Assembly: GCA_030039615.1 (NCBI GenBank)
Contig: JASHVF010000255.1
Coordinates: forward strand, 1-10,830
Origin: Gammaproteobacteria bacterium
GTDB lineage: Bacteria > Pseudomonadota > Gammaproteobacteria > Steroidobacterales > Steroidobacteraceae
Reading direction: 5' to 3'
DNA: 10,830 bases
Both the position numbers and the translations under genes were made by a program. The number at the start of each line of letters is the position of its first letter. Position 1 is the stretch's first letter. Below, piece by piece: positions 1 through 5,359 of the stretch. The notes beneath the pieces were generated by a model. The model was not told the DNA's origin. It made no database searches and worked only from the letters and a program-made list of their open reading frames with translations.

Positions 1-48
1 GACGAGCACCACCGCGGCCGCTGCCGCCAGAGCGTATCGTTGGTTCAT
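1..48 (-). CDS. N-terminal fragment of an exported or membrane protein
   Basis: Reading leftward from an ATG at 48-46, the 16 codons to the window edge are open and encode MNQRYALAAAAAVVLV. A short basic start followed by a continuous Ala/Val/Leu stretch is what a Sec signal peptide or an N-terminal membrane anchor looks like. The ATG just upstream (53-51) is followed at once by TGA, so 48 is the first usable start. No clear Shine-Dalgarno sequence precedes it. The gene is divergent from the outer-membrane efflux gene and shares its upstream region. Too little is present to name a family. An adaptor, lipoprotein or secreted enzyme would all fit. Confidence 0.5.
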   Translation of the reverse strand, partial: MNQRYALAAAAAVVLV

Positions 49-104
49 CACATTAATCGAGCAGTGTCATTTACGAATTTTTTATCGGGCCTCCCAGCCC
101 GGGA

Positions 105-132
105 ATACGTGCAAGACGACGCGGCATACGTG
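105..132 (+). repeat. Direct repeat ATACGTG, 21-bp phasing, possible operator
   Basis: The heptamer ATACGTG occurs at 105-111 and again at 126-132, exactly 21 bp apart, which is two turns of B-DNA. Tandem half-sites on one helical face are typical of response regulators and other activators. The second copy ends about 32 bp upstream of the TATAAG box, next to where a -35 element would lie, and no good -35 hexamer is present. This suggests, as inference only, a site for an activator of the efflux gene. A seven-base repeat in 150 bp could also be chance. Confidence 0.3.
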
Positions 133-164
133 GAAGTAGCGATGGCGTCCCGGGCCTCCTCATC

Positions 165-170
165 TATAAG
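165..170 (+). promoter_or_regulatory. Candidate -10 box of the outer-membrane efflux gene
   Basis: TATAAG matches the sigma-70 -10 consensus at five of six positions and lies 26 bp before the preferred ATG at 197. That would give a leader of about 20 nt containing the GGAGG ribosome-binding site at 188-192. The -35 position (about 142-147) carries no recognisable hexamer, so the promoter would be weak or activator dependent. Confidence 0.3.
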
Positions 171-187
171 TGCCGGGCGCAAGATGT

Positions 188-192
188 GGAGG
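188..192 (+). promoter_or_regulatory. Shine-Dalgarno GGAGG deciding the efflux gene start
   Basis: GGAGG lies 4 nt before the ATG at 197. An in-frame GTG at 170 has no such site and would add nine residues in front of an otherwise normal lipoprotein signal peptide. The site therefore supports 197 as the start, although the spacing is a little short. Confidence 0.5.
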
Positions 193-196
193 GTGG

Positions 197-1663
197 ATGC
201 TCGCTCGATCCAATTGGACCAGGTGCGCCGTGCTGGTGCTGATGGCGGCCGGGGGGTGTGCCGTCGGCCCGGACTTCAGGCGTCCGGCGCCGCCGCAGGT
301 CGAGGGTTATACGCGTGAGCCACTGCCGCAAGCCACGGCCTCCGCGCCGACACGGGGCGGTGAGGCGCAGCGCTATGTCTGGGGTGTCGACATACCGCGG
401 GACTGGTGGACACTGTTCCAGTCCGAGGCGCTGAACCGTCTGCTCGCTGAAGCTCTGAAGAACAACCCGGACGTCGGCGCAGCCCAAGCCTCCCTGCGGC
501 AGGCGAAGGAGACGGTCTACGCCGCCCGGGGGGCGCTGTTTCCGGCGGCGGTGGCTGCCATCCAACCGGAGCGCGAGCGCCTGAACGGGGCCATCATCGG
601 AGAGCCCGAGTACACGCCGACGTTCACCGTAATCACTTCCTCGCTGCTGATCTCCTACGCTCCGGATGTATTTGGCGGCACGCGGCGGCACATCGAGTCG
701 CTCACCGCCCAGGCCGAGTCCCAACGCTTCACGCTCGAGGCGACCTACCTGACTTTGACGGCCAACGTGGTGGTGGCCGCGGTGCAGGAGGCCTCGGTGC
801 GGGGCCAGATCGACGCCACACAGGAGATTCTCAGGATCGAAACCGATGAGCTCAGGCTGGTGCGCGAGCGGTTCCGCGTCGGGGTGGTGTCGCAAGCGGA
901 TGTGCTGCTGCAGGAGTCGGCCCTGGAGCAGACCCGGGCTACCTTGCCACCGCTGCAGAGGCAGCTCGCGCTGCTCAGAAACCAGCTCACGGCGCTCGCG
1001 GGGCGGCTGCCGAGCCAGGAGATCGGCGAGACATTTGCTCTCGACGACCTCAGACTGCCGCGCGAGCTGCCCGTAAGCCTCCCCTCTCAGCTGGTGGAGC
1101 AACGGCCGGACGTGCGCGGGGCCGAGGCGCAGCTGCATGCGGCCGCCGCCGATGTCGGTGTCGCGCTCGCCAACGAGTTCCCGCAGTTCTCCATAACCGC
1201 GATCGCGGGGGGCACGGCCACGGGGCTCCCTGGCTATCCGGGCACCGGCATCTGGAGCATCGCCGGAAGCCTCAGTCAGACGCTGTTCGATGCGGGAACA
1301 CTGCTGCACGAGAAGCGCGCCGCGGTCGCGGCGCTCGACGCGGCGGGCGATCGGTATCGCAGCACCGTGCTCAAGGCGTTCCAGAACGTCGCCGATGCGC
1401 TCAGAGCGCTGCAGTCCGACGCCGAGCATCTGGCTGCCGAGCAGGCGGCCGAGCGCGCCGCGTTCGCCAGCCTGGATGTGGCGCGGCGCCAGTTCCACGC
1501 GGAGACCGTGGACCATCTTACGGTACTGGCGAGCGAGCGCTCCTGGCAACAGGCACGCATCGCTCGCGTGCAGGCGGAGGCCAGCCGGTATTCCGACACC
1601 GCCGCGCTGTTTCAGGCGTTGGGTGGCGGCTGGTGGCGTCGCGATGACAGTGCATCGCGCTAG
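197..1663 (+). CDS. Outer-membrane efflux lipoprotein, TolC/OprM/NodT type
   Basis: The 488-residue product is an outer-membrane factor of a tripartite efflux pump. Such trimers form a beta-barrel plus periplasmic alpha-helical tunnel through which substrates leave the cell. The N-terminus is a lipoprotein signal peptide with a lipobox-like AGGC, predicted lipidated Cys about residue 21. It is followed by the family's typical mature start, AVGPDFRRP. Two OEP repeats follow, rich in long Ala/Gln/Glu/Leu helices, and the motif LVEQRPDVRGAEAQL in the second half is characteristic of the NodT branch. Length is normal for the family. ATG 197 is preferred over GTG 170 because of the ribosome-binding site and signal peptide. 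A flavin-reductase gene follows within 19 nt. The most likely partners are the MacA/MacB-like genes at the far end of the window, but that is inference. The family call is secure and the transported substrate is unknown. Confidence 0.93.
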   Translation: MLARSNWTRCAVLVLMAAGGCAVGPDFRRPAPPQVEGYTREPLPQATASAPTRGGEAQRYVWGVDIPRDWWTLFQSEALNRLLAEALKNNPDVGAAQASLRQAKETVYAARGALFPAAVAAIQPERERLNGAIIGEPEYTPTFTVITSSLLISYAPDVFGGTRRHIESLTAQAESQRFTLEATYLTLTANVVVAAVQEASVRGQIDATQEILRIETDELRLVRERFRVGVVSQADVLLQESALEQTRATLPPLQRQLALLRNQLTALAGRLPSQEIGETFALDDLRLPRELPVSLPSQLVEQRPDVRGAEAQLHAAAADVGVALANEFPQFSITAIAGGTATGLPGYPGTGIWSIAGSLSQTLFDAGTLLHEKRAAVAALDAAGDRYRSTVLKAFQNVADALRALQSDAEHLAAEQAAERAAFASLDVARRQFHAETVDHLTVLASERSWQQARIARVQAEASRYSDTAALFQALGGGWWRRDDSASR

Positions 1664-1682
1664 GCGAGCTGGCGCAGGCGGC

Positions 1683-2213
1683 ATGCGCGCGTTATCGCTC
1701 GCTAAGGTTTACCAGCTGATCGAGCCGGGGCCGGTGGTGCTGTTGACCACCAGCCTCGACGGTCGGGACGACGTCATGACGATGTCCTGGTTGATGCCGG
1801 TCGAATTCAACCCGCCGCTCATCGCCTGCATCGTGTCGAATGAGCACCTGAGCTTCCGGGCCCTGTCGCGGACCAGGGAGTGCGTGATCGCGATCCCGGA
1901 CGCAAGGCTGGCCCGCGCGGTCGTCGGGATCGGCAATTGCTCGGGCCGTGACACGGACAAGTTCGAGCGCTTTCGGCTGACCAAGGCGCAAGCGCGGCGT
2001 GTTGGCGCACCGCTCATCAAAGAATGCTTCGCCAACCTCGAGGCAAAGGTCATCGACACGCGTCTGGTGCGCACCTACTGCCTCTTCATCCTCGAGGTCT
2101 CAGGAGCCTGGATAGACCCGCTGCAGAAGCGGCCGCAGCTTCTGCACCACTGCGGCCATGGCAGGTTCGTGATCGACGGACGGCGAATCCGGCTGCCCTC
2201 GCGGATGCCCTGA
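1683..2213 (+). CDS. Flavin reductase-like FMN-binding protein (DIM6/NTAB type)
   Basis: The 176-residue product matches the flavin-reductase-like split-barrel family, small FMN-binding proteins that either supply reduced flavin to a monooxygenase or act as flavoredoxin-like electron carriers. The family opening is clear at residues 8-23 (KVYQLIEPGPVVLLTT). It is followed by a strand with the MTMSW segment (32-36), the NPPL turn (43-46) and the conserved NCSGRDTDKF segment at 85-94. The C-terminal HGRFVIDGR is also typical. ATG 1683 places the family's usual N-terminus at residue 1. ATG 1644 is in frame and would overlap the efflux gene by 20 bp, so it remains possible. The gene lies 19 nt after the efflux gene and is probably co-transcribed with it. 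No monooxygenase is visible, so the physiological substrate is unknown. Confidence 0.88.
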   Translation: MRALSLAKVYQLIEPGPVVLLTTSLDGRDDVMTMSWLMPVEFNPPLIACIVSNEHLSFRALSRTRECVIAIPDARLARAVVGIGNCSGRDTDKFERFRLTKAQARRVGAPLIKECFANLEAKVIDTRLVRTYCLFILEVSGAWIDPLQKRPQLLHHCGHGRFVIDGRRIRLPSRMP

Positions 2214-2227
2214 GTATTGCGAGCGAA

Positions 2228-2245
2228 CTGCGCCCGGGCGCGCAG
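2228..2245. terminator. GC-rich hairpin in a convergent gap, possible bidirectional terminator
   Basis: CTGCGC at 2228-2233 can pair with GCGCAG at 2240-2245 around a six-base loop. It sits in the 53-bp gap between the convergent flavin-reductase and Host_attach genes, where a terminator for both is expected. Neither strand shows a T-run after the stem, so it is not a classic intrinsic terminator. Confidence 0.25.
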
Positions 2246-2266
2246 CCTGCTGCGGATCCGTCACGC

Positions 2267-2749
2267 TCACTCCTCGGCCGCGGGCGAGAGAAAGACTTCC
2301 TGCGGAATGTGGGCCCGCATCACGCTGGGAGTCTCGCGGATCAGATCCTTGCCCACCTCGGCCGCGACGTGCGGGCGGATGGAATCCGGCAGCGCCTGGC
2401 GCAGCACCCCGAGAAAGCGCGGCTCAGCCATCACGACCAGCCGATCGAACTCGTCGCGGGCCAGCGCCTGCTGCAGCTGCTCGGCGATCGTGCGGGCAAA
2501 GAGCTCCGCCTCGTGCCTGCGCGGTCGTCTCTCGCCCCCGGTGCCATGGCGAGCCACGGCGCCGCGGCGGCCGCCGGCGGGTGCGGCGTGATCGAATACC
2601 CGCCCCGGGCGGTCGGACTTGAAATCACGGTCGTGAAGATGCGCGCGCGGGTCGCTCAGCCGGCTCACGAAAGTCGGCGTGCGCAAGCGCGAGTCCAGAT
2701 CATAAAAGTCGGCCTCGCCCTCGCTCGCCAGTACGACGCGGATGCGCAT
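2267..2749 (-). CDS. Host attachment family protein (Host_attach domain)
   Basis: The 160-residue protein has the layout of the family annotated as 'protein required for attachment to host cells'. An opening beta-strand (RIRVVLASEGEADFYDL) is followed by the signature DRPGRVFDH at 46-54 and an HEAELFARTIAEQL helix from residue 79. The FDRLVVMAEPRFLGVL strand-helix lies at 101-116, and the C-terminal AEVGKDLIRETP and RAHIP segments close it. The family name comes from an early plant-association phenotype. I recall that it shares a fold with the archaeo-eukaryotic release-factor-like (baeRF) families, so a ribosome or RNA role is as plausible as adhesion. A GAGGAG site (2758-2763, read on the minus strand) lies 8 nt before the ATG. 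The gene begins 16 nt after the GroEL-like stop codon, so the two form one operon. There is no signal peptide, so the protein is likely cytoplasmic. Confidence 0.85.
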   Translation of the reverse strand: MRIRVVLASEGEADFYDLDSRLRTPTFVSRLSDPRAHLHDRDFKSDRPGRVFDHAAPAGGRRGAVARHGTGGERRPRRHEAELFARTIAEQLQQALARDEFDRLVVMAEPRFLGVLRQALPDSIRPHVAAEVGKDLIRETPSVMRAHIPQEVFLSPAAEE

Positions 2750-2765
2750 GTTGGTTGCTCCTCAG

Positions 2766-4385
2766 CTAGATCTCGGGCTCGGGGGATGGGTGCTCACTGG
2801 GCTTTTCCGGCTTCTCGGTCAGCGTGGCCTCGGTGAGCATCAGTACACTCGCCACGGAAACCGCATTCTCGAGCGCCGTCCGCACCACCTTGACCGGGTC
2901 CACGATGCCGGCTTCGACCAGGTCGACGAACTGCTTGCGCGCCGCATCGAACCCGAGGTTGCCGGTGCCGTTCAGCATGCGATCGACCACCACACCGCCA
3001 TCGGTGGCGGAGTTCTCGGCGATCTGCCGGGTCGGCACCTCGAGGGCGCGCCGCAGGATCTGCACGCCGGTGCGCTCATCGCCATCGCACTCGGCTTCCG
3101 CGGCTGCTACCGCACCACTCGCCCGCAGCAACGCCAGACCCCCTCCGGGTACGATGCCCTCCGCCACCGCCGCTTTGGTCGAGCTGATGGCGTCATCAAG
3201 CGCTTCCTTCTTTGCCTTCATCTCCGATTCGGAGGGTGCGCCCACACGAATCACGGCGACCCCGCCCGAAAGCTTGGCGAGCCGCTCCTTGAGCTTGTCG
3301 CGGTCGTAGTCGCCGGTCGCCTTGTCGATCTCCTTGCGGATCATCTGGATGCGACCATCGATATCAGCCCTGCTGCCTGCGCCGCCGATGATGGTAGTGT
3401 TCTCCTTGTCGACGACCACACGTTTGGCGCGTCCGAGCTGCTTGAGCTCGACGTCTTCGAGCTTGATGCCGAGCTCCTCCGCTATGACCTGGCCGCCGGT
3501 GAGCGTCGCGATATCCTGCAACATCGCTTTGCGGCGGTCGCCGAAGCCTGGCGCCTTGACCGCGACGCTCTTCAGGACACCGCGCATCTGGTTGACGATG
3601 AGCGTGGCGAGCGACTCGCCCTCGATTTCCTCGGCAATGAAGACGATCGGCTTGCCCGCCTTGGCGACCTGCTCGAGCAACGGCAGGATGTCTTTGATGA
3701 TGTTGAGCTTGCGATCGCACACCAGCACGTAGGCATCCTCGAGCACGGCCTGCATGCTGCTCGCGTCGGTTACAAAATAGGGGGAGAGATATCCGCGGTC
3801 GAACTGCATCCCCTCGACCACTTCGAGCGTGGTCTCGGTGGTCTTGGATTCCTCCGCGGTGATCACCCCGTCACGCCCGACCTTCTCCATGGCGCTCGCC
3901 ACCAGCTCCCCGATCGCCGCATCGTTATGTGCCGATATGGTGGCGACCTGGGCCCGCTCCCTGCGGCTTCCGACCGGCTTCGCCAGGCCCTTCAGCGCCT
4001 TGACTGCCGCCCCCAGGCCCCGCTCCAAGCCCCGCTTGAGATCGACCGCGCTCGCTCCCGCGGCAATGTTGCGCAACCCCTCGGAGTAGATGGCCTGCGC
4101 GAGCACGGTAGCGGTGCTGGTGCCATCGCCGACCAGATCGCCCGTCTTCTCGGCCGCCTGACGCAGCATCCGCACCCCGAGATTTTCCTCGGGATCGGCC
4201 AGCTCCATCTCCTTGGCGATGGTGACGCCGTCGTTGCAGACCAGCGGGGCGCCCCATTGCTTCTGAATCAGGACCGATTTGGACTTCGGTCCGAGCGTGA
4301 TGCGCACCGCGTCGGCAAGCTGCGCGGCGCCGCGCAGCACCTTCTCGCGCGCGGCGGCCCGGAAATGCACTTGCTTCGCACCCAT
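2766..4385 (-). CDS. Divergent GroEL-like (Hsp60) chaperonin without GroES
   Basis: The 539-residue product aligns with group I chaperonins over its whole length. ATP-site residues sit at the same positions as in E. coli GroEL: D52 (CNDGVT), D87 (GDGTST) and D398 (LDDAIS). The apical-domain landmarks EGMQFDRGYLSPYF (191-204) and KAPGFGDRRKAMLQDIATLTGG (277-298) are intact, so an active ATPase is expected. It differs from housekeeping GroEL in two ways: no groES lies beside it, and the C-terminus ends in a Pro/Glu-rich PEKPSEHPSPEPEI instead of the GGM repeat tail. ATG 4385 is fixed by AAGGAG at 4393-4398 with 8-nt spacing, although the frame stays open further upstream. The upstream neighbour is the NUDIX gene (76 nt away) and the downstream one is Host_attach (16 nt). 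No CIRCE element or convincing sigma-32 promoter is seen before it. This is probably an accessory, stress-related paralogue. Confidence 0.93.
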   Translation of the reverse strand: MGAKQVHFRAAAREKVLRGAAQLADAVRITLGPKSKSVLIQKQWGAPLVCNDGVTIAKEMELADPEENLGVRMLRQAAEKTGDLVGDGTSTATVLAQAIYSEGLRNIAAGASAVDLKRGLERGLGAAVKALKGLAKPVGSRRERAQVATISAHNDAAIGELVASAMEKVGRDGVITAEESKTTETTLEVVEGMQFDRGYLSPYFVTDASSMQAVLEDAYVLVCDRKLNIIKDILPLLEQVAKAGKPIVFIAEEIEGESLATLIVNQMRGVLKSVAVKAPGFGDRRKAMLQDIATLTGGQVIAEELGIKLEDVELKQLGRAKRVVVDKENTTIIGGAGSRADIDGRIQMIRKEIDKATGDYDRDKLKERLAKLSGGVAVIRVGAPSESEMKAKKEALDDAISSTKAAVAEGIVPGGGLALLRASGAVAAAEAECDGDERTGVQILRRALEVPTRQIAENSATDGGVVVDRMLNGTGNLGFDAARKQFVDLVEAGIVDPVKVVRTALENAVSVASVLMLTEATLTEKPEKPSEHPSPEPEI

Positions 4386-4392
4386 TGCGCAG

Positions 4393-4398
4393 CTCCTT
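4393..4398 (-). promoter_or_regulatory. Strong Shine-Dalgarno AAGGAG of the GroEL-like gene
   Basis: Read on the minus strand, AAGGAG ends 7-8 nt before the ATG at 4385. This is the strongest ribosome-binding site in the minus-strand block. It decides the start against a longer open frame that reaches 4553 and would run into the NUDIX gene. Confidence 0.7.
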
Positions 4399-4461
4399 AC
4401 TCTCGGCAGATCGAAGCTCTTGTAGCCTCTTGCGCGGGACGCGCGCGATCGGAGAAAGTAC

Positions 4462-4938
4462 CTACGTCGATCCGGGCTGCAGCTCTGCGTAGAAGCGTCC
4501 CAGCACGGGTCGCTGGCCGGATGCGATCTTGCGCAGGGCCTGCGCGCGCGCAAACCAGGCGCCGCGATCTACCTCGGGAAACCGGCCGATACGGCCCGAG
4601 CGGGGCGGCCATTCCATCTCGAAGAGATTGCTGTGCAGGGCCGCCGCGTCACAGTCTCCCTCGACCGCCCAGACGTGCAAACGCTTACCGCTCGGCAGGA
4701 GGAAGCTGCCGAGGTCATGTTCCGAGGCTCCGGCACGCACGGCAAAGCCCGTTTCCTCCCTGAACTCGCGCCATGCGCACTGCAGCTCGTCCTCGCCGGC
4801 GTCGACGAGCCCTTTTGGCACCGACCAGGCACCCTCGTCCTTGTGCGCCCAGAAAGGTCCGCCGGGGTGCACCAGGAAGACCTCCGTAGCGGAAGCGACG
4901 CGGCGATAGAGGAGAATGCCTGCGCTGACCTGCGCCAC
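4462..4938 (-). CDS. NUDIX hydrolase
   Basis: The 158-residue product carries a complete NUDIX box at residues 43-65, fitting GX5EX7REUXEEXGU: G43, E49, R57, E58, E61, E62, G64 and F65 are all present. The box forms the Mg2+-binding loop-helix that cleaves a nucleoside diphosphate linked to another group. It is preceded by VSAGILLYRR and FLVHPGGPFWAHKDEGAWSVPKG, typical of a subfamily of compact NUDIX proteins. The substrate cannot be told from sequence. I chose the GTG at 4938 because GGGAGGG lies just before it and because the family normally begins right at the first strand (AQVSAGILLYRR). The frame stays open to an ATG at 5121, but that would run into the divergent DUF883 gene. The gene is first in the likely NUDIX-GroEL-Host_attach transcription unit. 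Confidence 0.9.
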   Translation of the reverse strand: MAQVSAGILLYRRVASATEVFLVHPGGPFWAHKDEGAWSVPKGLVDAGEDELQCAWREFREETGFAVRAGASEHDLGSFLLPSGKRLHVWAVEGDCDAAALHSNLFEMEWPPRSGRIGRFPEVDRGAWFARAQALRKIASGQRPVLGRFYAELQPGST

Positions 4939-4941
4939 GAA

Positions 4942-4948
4942 CCCTCCC
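4942..4948 (-). promoter_or_regulatory. Shine-Dalgarno GGGAGGG before the GTG start of the NUDIX gene
   Basis: On the minus strand GGGAGGG lies 3 nt (its GGAGG core 4 nt) before the GTG at 4938. No similar site precedes the more upstream ATG codons in the same frame. The site thus supports a non-ATG start. Confidence 0.5.
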
Positions 4949-5010
4949 TCAGCAGCCACCCGCGGCACGTCATAGGGACAAACCCGAATGGCGGCAGCCA
5001 CAAGCCCCGC

Positions 5011-5022
5011 TATCATTTTTGC
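5011..5022 (+). promoter_or_regulatory. Candidate -10 box, possible leaderless start of DUF883 gene
   Basis: TATCAT at 5011-5016 matches the -10 consensus at five of six positions. Only six bases (TTTTGC) separate it from the ATG at 5023, and no Shine-Dalgarno sequence lies between. A transcript from this box would begin at or next to the A of the ATG, which would make it leaderless. No -35 hexamer is seen at 16-18 bp spacing. Confidence 0.3.
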
Positions 5023-5346
5023 ATGAGTAGCAACGTAGAAAAAATCTGCGGTGATCTGCAGCAATTGGTCGGAGACCTGGAGAAGCTGTTGTCCGCGGCC
5101 ACGGGCGATTCGAAGAGCCACGCGGAGCAGGCGGTCGCGAATTGGCGCGAGGCGCTCAAAGGTGCACAGGAGCGGCTACAGAAGGTGCAGGACAATACCC
5201 GCGAGCGCATCGCACATTCCGTGCGGACCGCCAACCATGCGCTGCGTGACAACCCATGGAAATCGATGGCGATCGTCGCGGCGACAGGGTTTCTGCTGGG
5301 GCTCGCGCTGCGCGGGCATGACGGCAATCGCAGCGCCGGGACCTAG
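5023..5346 (+). CDS. DUF883 family (YqjD/ElaB-like) membrane-anchored protein
   Basis: This 107-residue protein has the DUF883 layout. An N-terminal amphipathic, coiled-coil-prone helical region (about 5-72) is rich in Gln, Glu, Lys and Ala. The family hallmark DNPWKS follows at 76-81, then one C-terminal membrane segment (about 82-96, AIVAATGFLLGLALR). E. coli relatives YqjD and ElaB are stationary-phase inner-membrane proteins that bind ribosomes, and a similar role here is inference. The gene is divergent from the NUDIX gene with an 84-bp gap and converges on lon with only 13 bp between stop codons. No ribosome-binding site is visible. The ATG at 5023 is chosen because the family begins at about this point. 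Confidence 0.85.
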   Translation: MSSNVEKICGDLQQLVGDLEKLLSAATGDSKSHAEQAVANWREALKGAQERLQKVQDNTRERIAHSVRTANHALRDNPWKSMAIVAATGFLLGLALRGHDGNRSAGT

Positions 5347-5359
5347 CGGCGCGTTCGCC

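Larger units (their letters stand above)
49..196. promoter_or_regulatory. Divergent intergenic region before the efflux gene
   Basis: This 148-bp gap separates the minus-strand fragment from the outer-membrane efflux gene and must hold signals for both. It is locally AT-richer (about 51-85) than the surrounding coding DNA. It contains a hairpin (CGGGC at 86-90 pairing with GCCCG at 97-101), a direct repeat ATACGTG at 105-111 and 126-132, and a TATAAG box at 165-170. The hairpin has its T-run before it on the plus strand and only A residues after it on the minus strand, so it does not look like a terminator in either direction. Confidence 0.45.

Noticed and set aside
81..103. CGGGC/GCCCG hairpin beside a T-run as an intrinsic terminator
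   Set aside because: On the plus strand the T-run precedes the stem, and on the minus strand A residues follow it. Neither orientation gives a stem followed by U residues.
1290..1682. N-terminal extension of the flavin-reductase frame into the efflux gene
   Set aside because: The first part is Arg/Ser-rich shadow sequence of the efflux gene. The true protein begins at 1683, or at most 1644.
164..1684. 506-codon open frame antisense to the whole outer-membrane efflux gene
   Set aside because: It mirrors a well-supported gene, is Arg/Gly/Leu-rich with no recognisable domain, and is the usual by-product of G/C-rich third positions.
4386..4461. CIRCE element or sigma-32 promoter before the GroEL-like gene
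   Set aside because: I looked for TTAGCACTC-N9-GAGTGCTAA and for CTTGAA/CCCCAT-type boxes on the minus strand and found no credible match.
2742..4763. 673-codon plus-strand open frame across the GroEL-like and NUDIX genes
   Set aside because: It is antisense to two genes with intact motifs; the product is His/Leu/Asp-rich and matches no family I know. Composition artefact.
5348..5359. Short GGCG/CGCC hairpin between the convergent DUF883 and lon stop codons as a terminator
   Set aside because: Only four base pairs with no T-run on either strand, so it is too weak to support.
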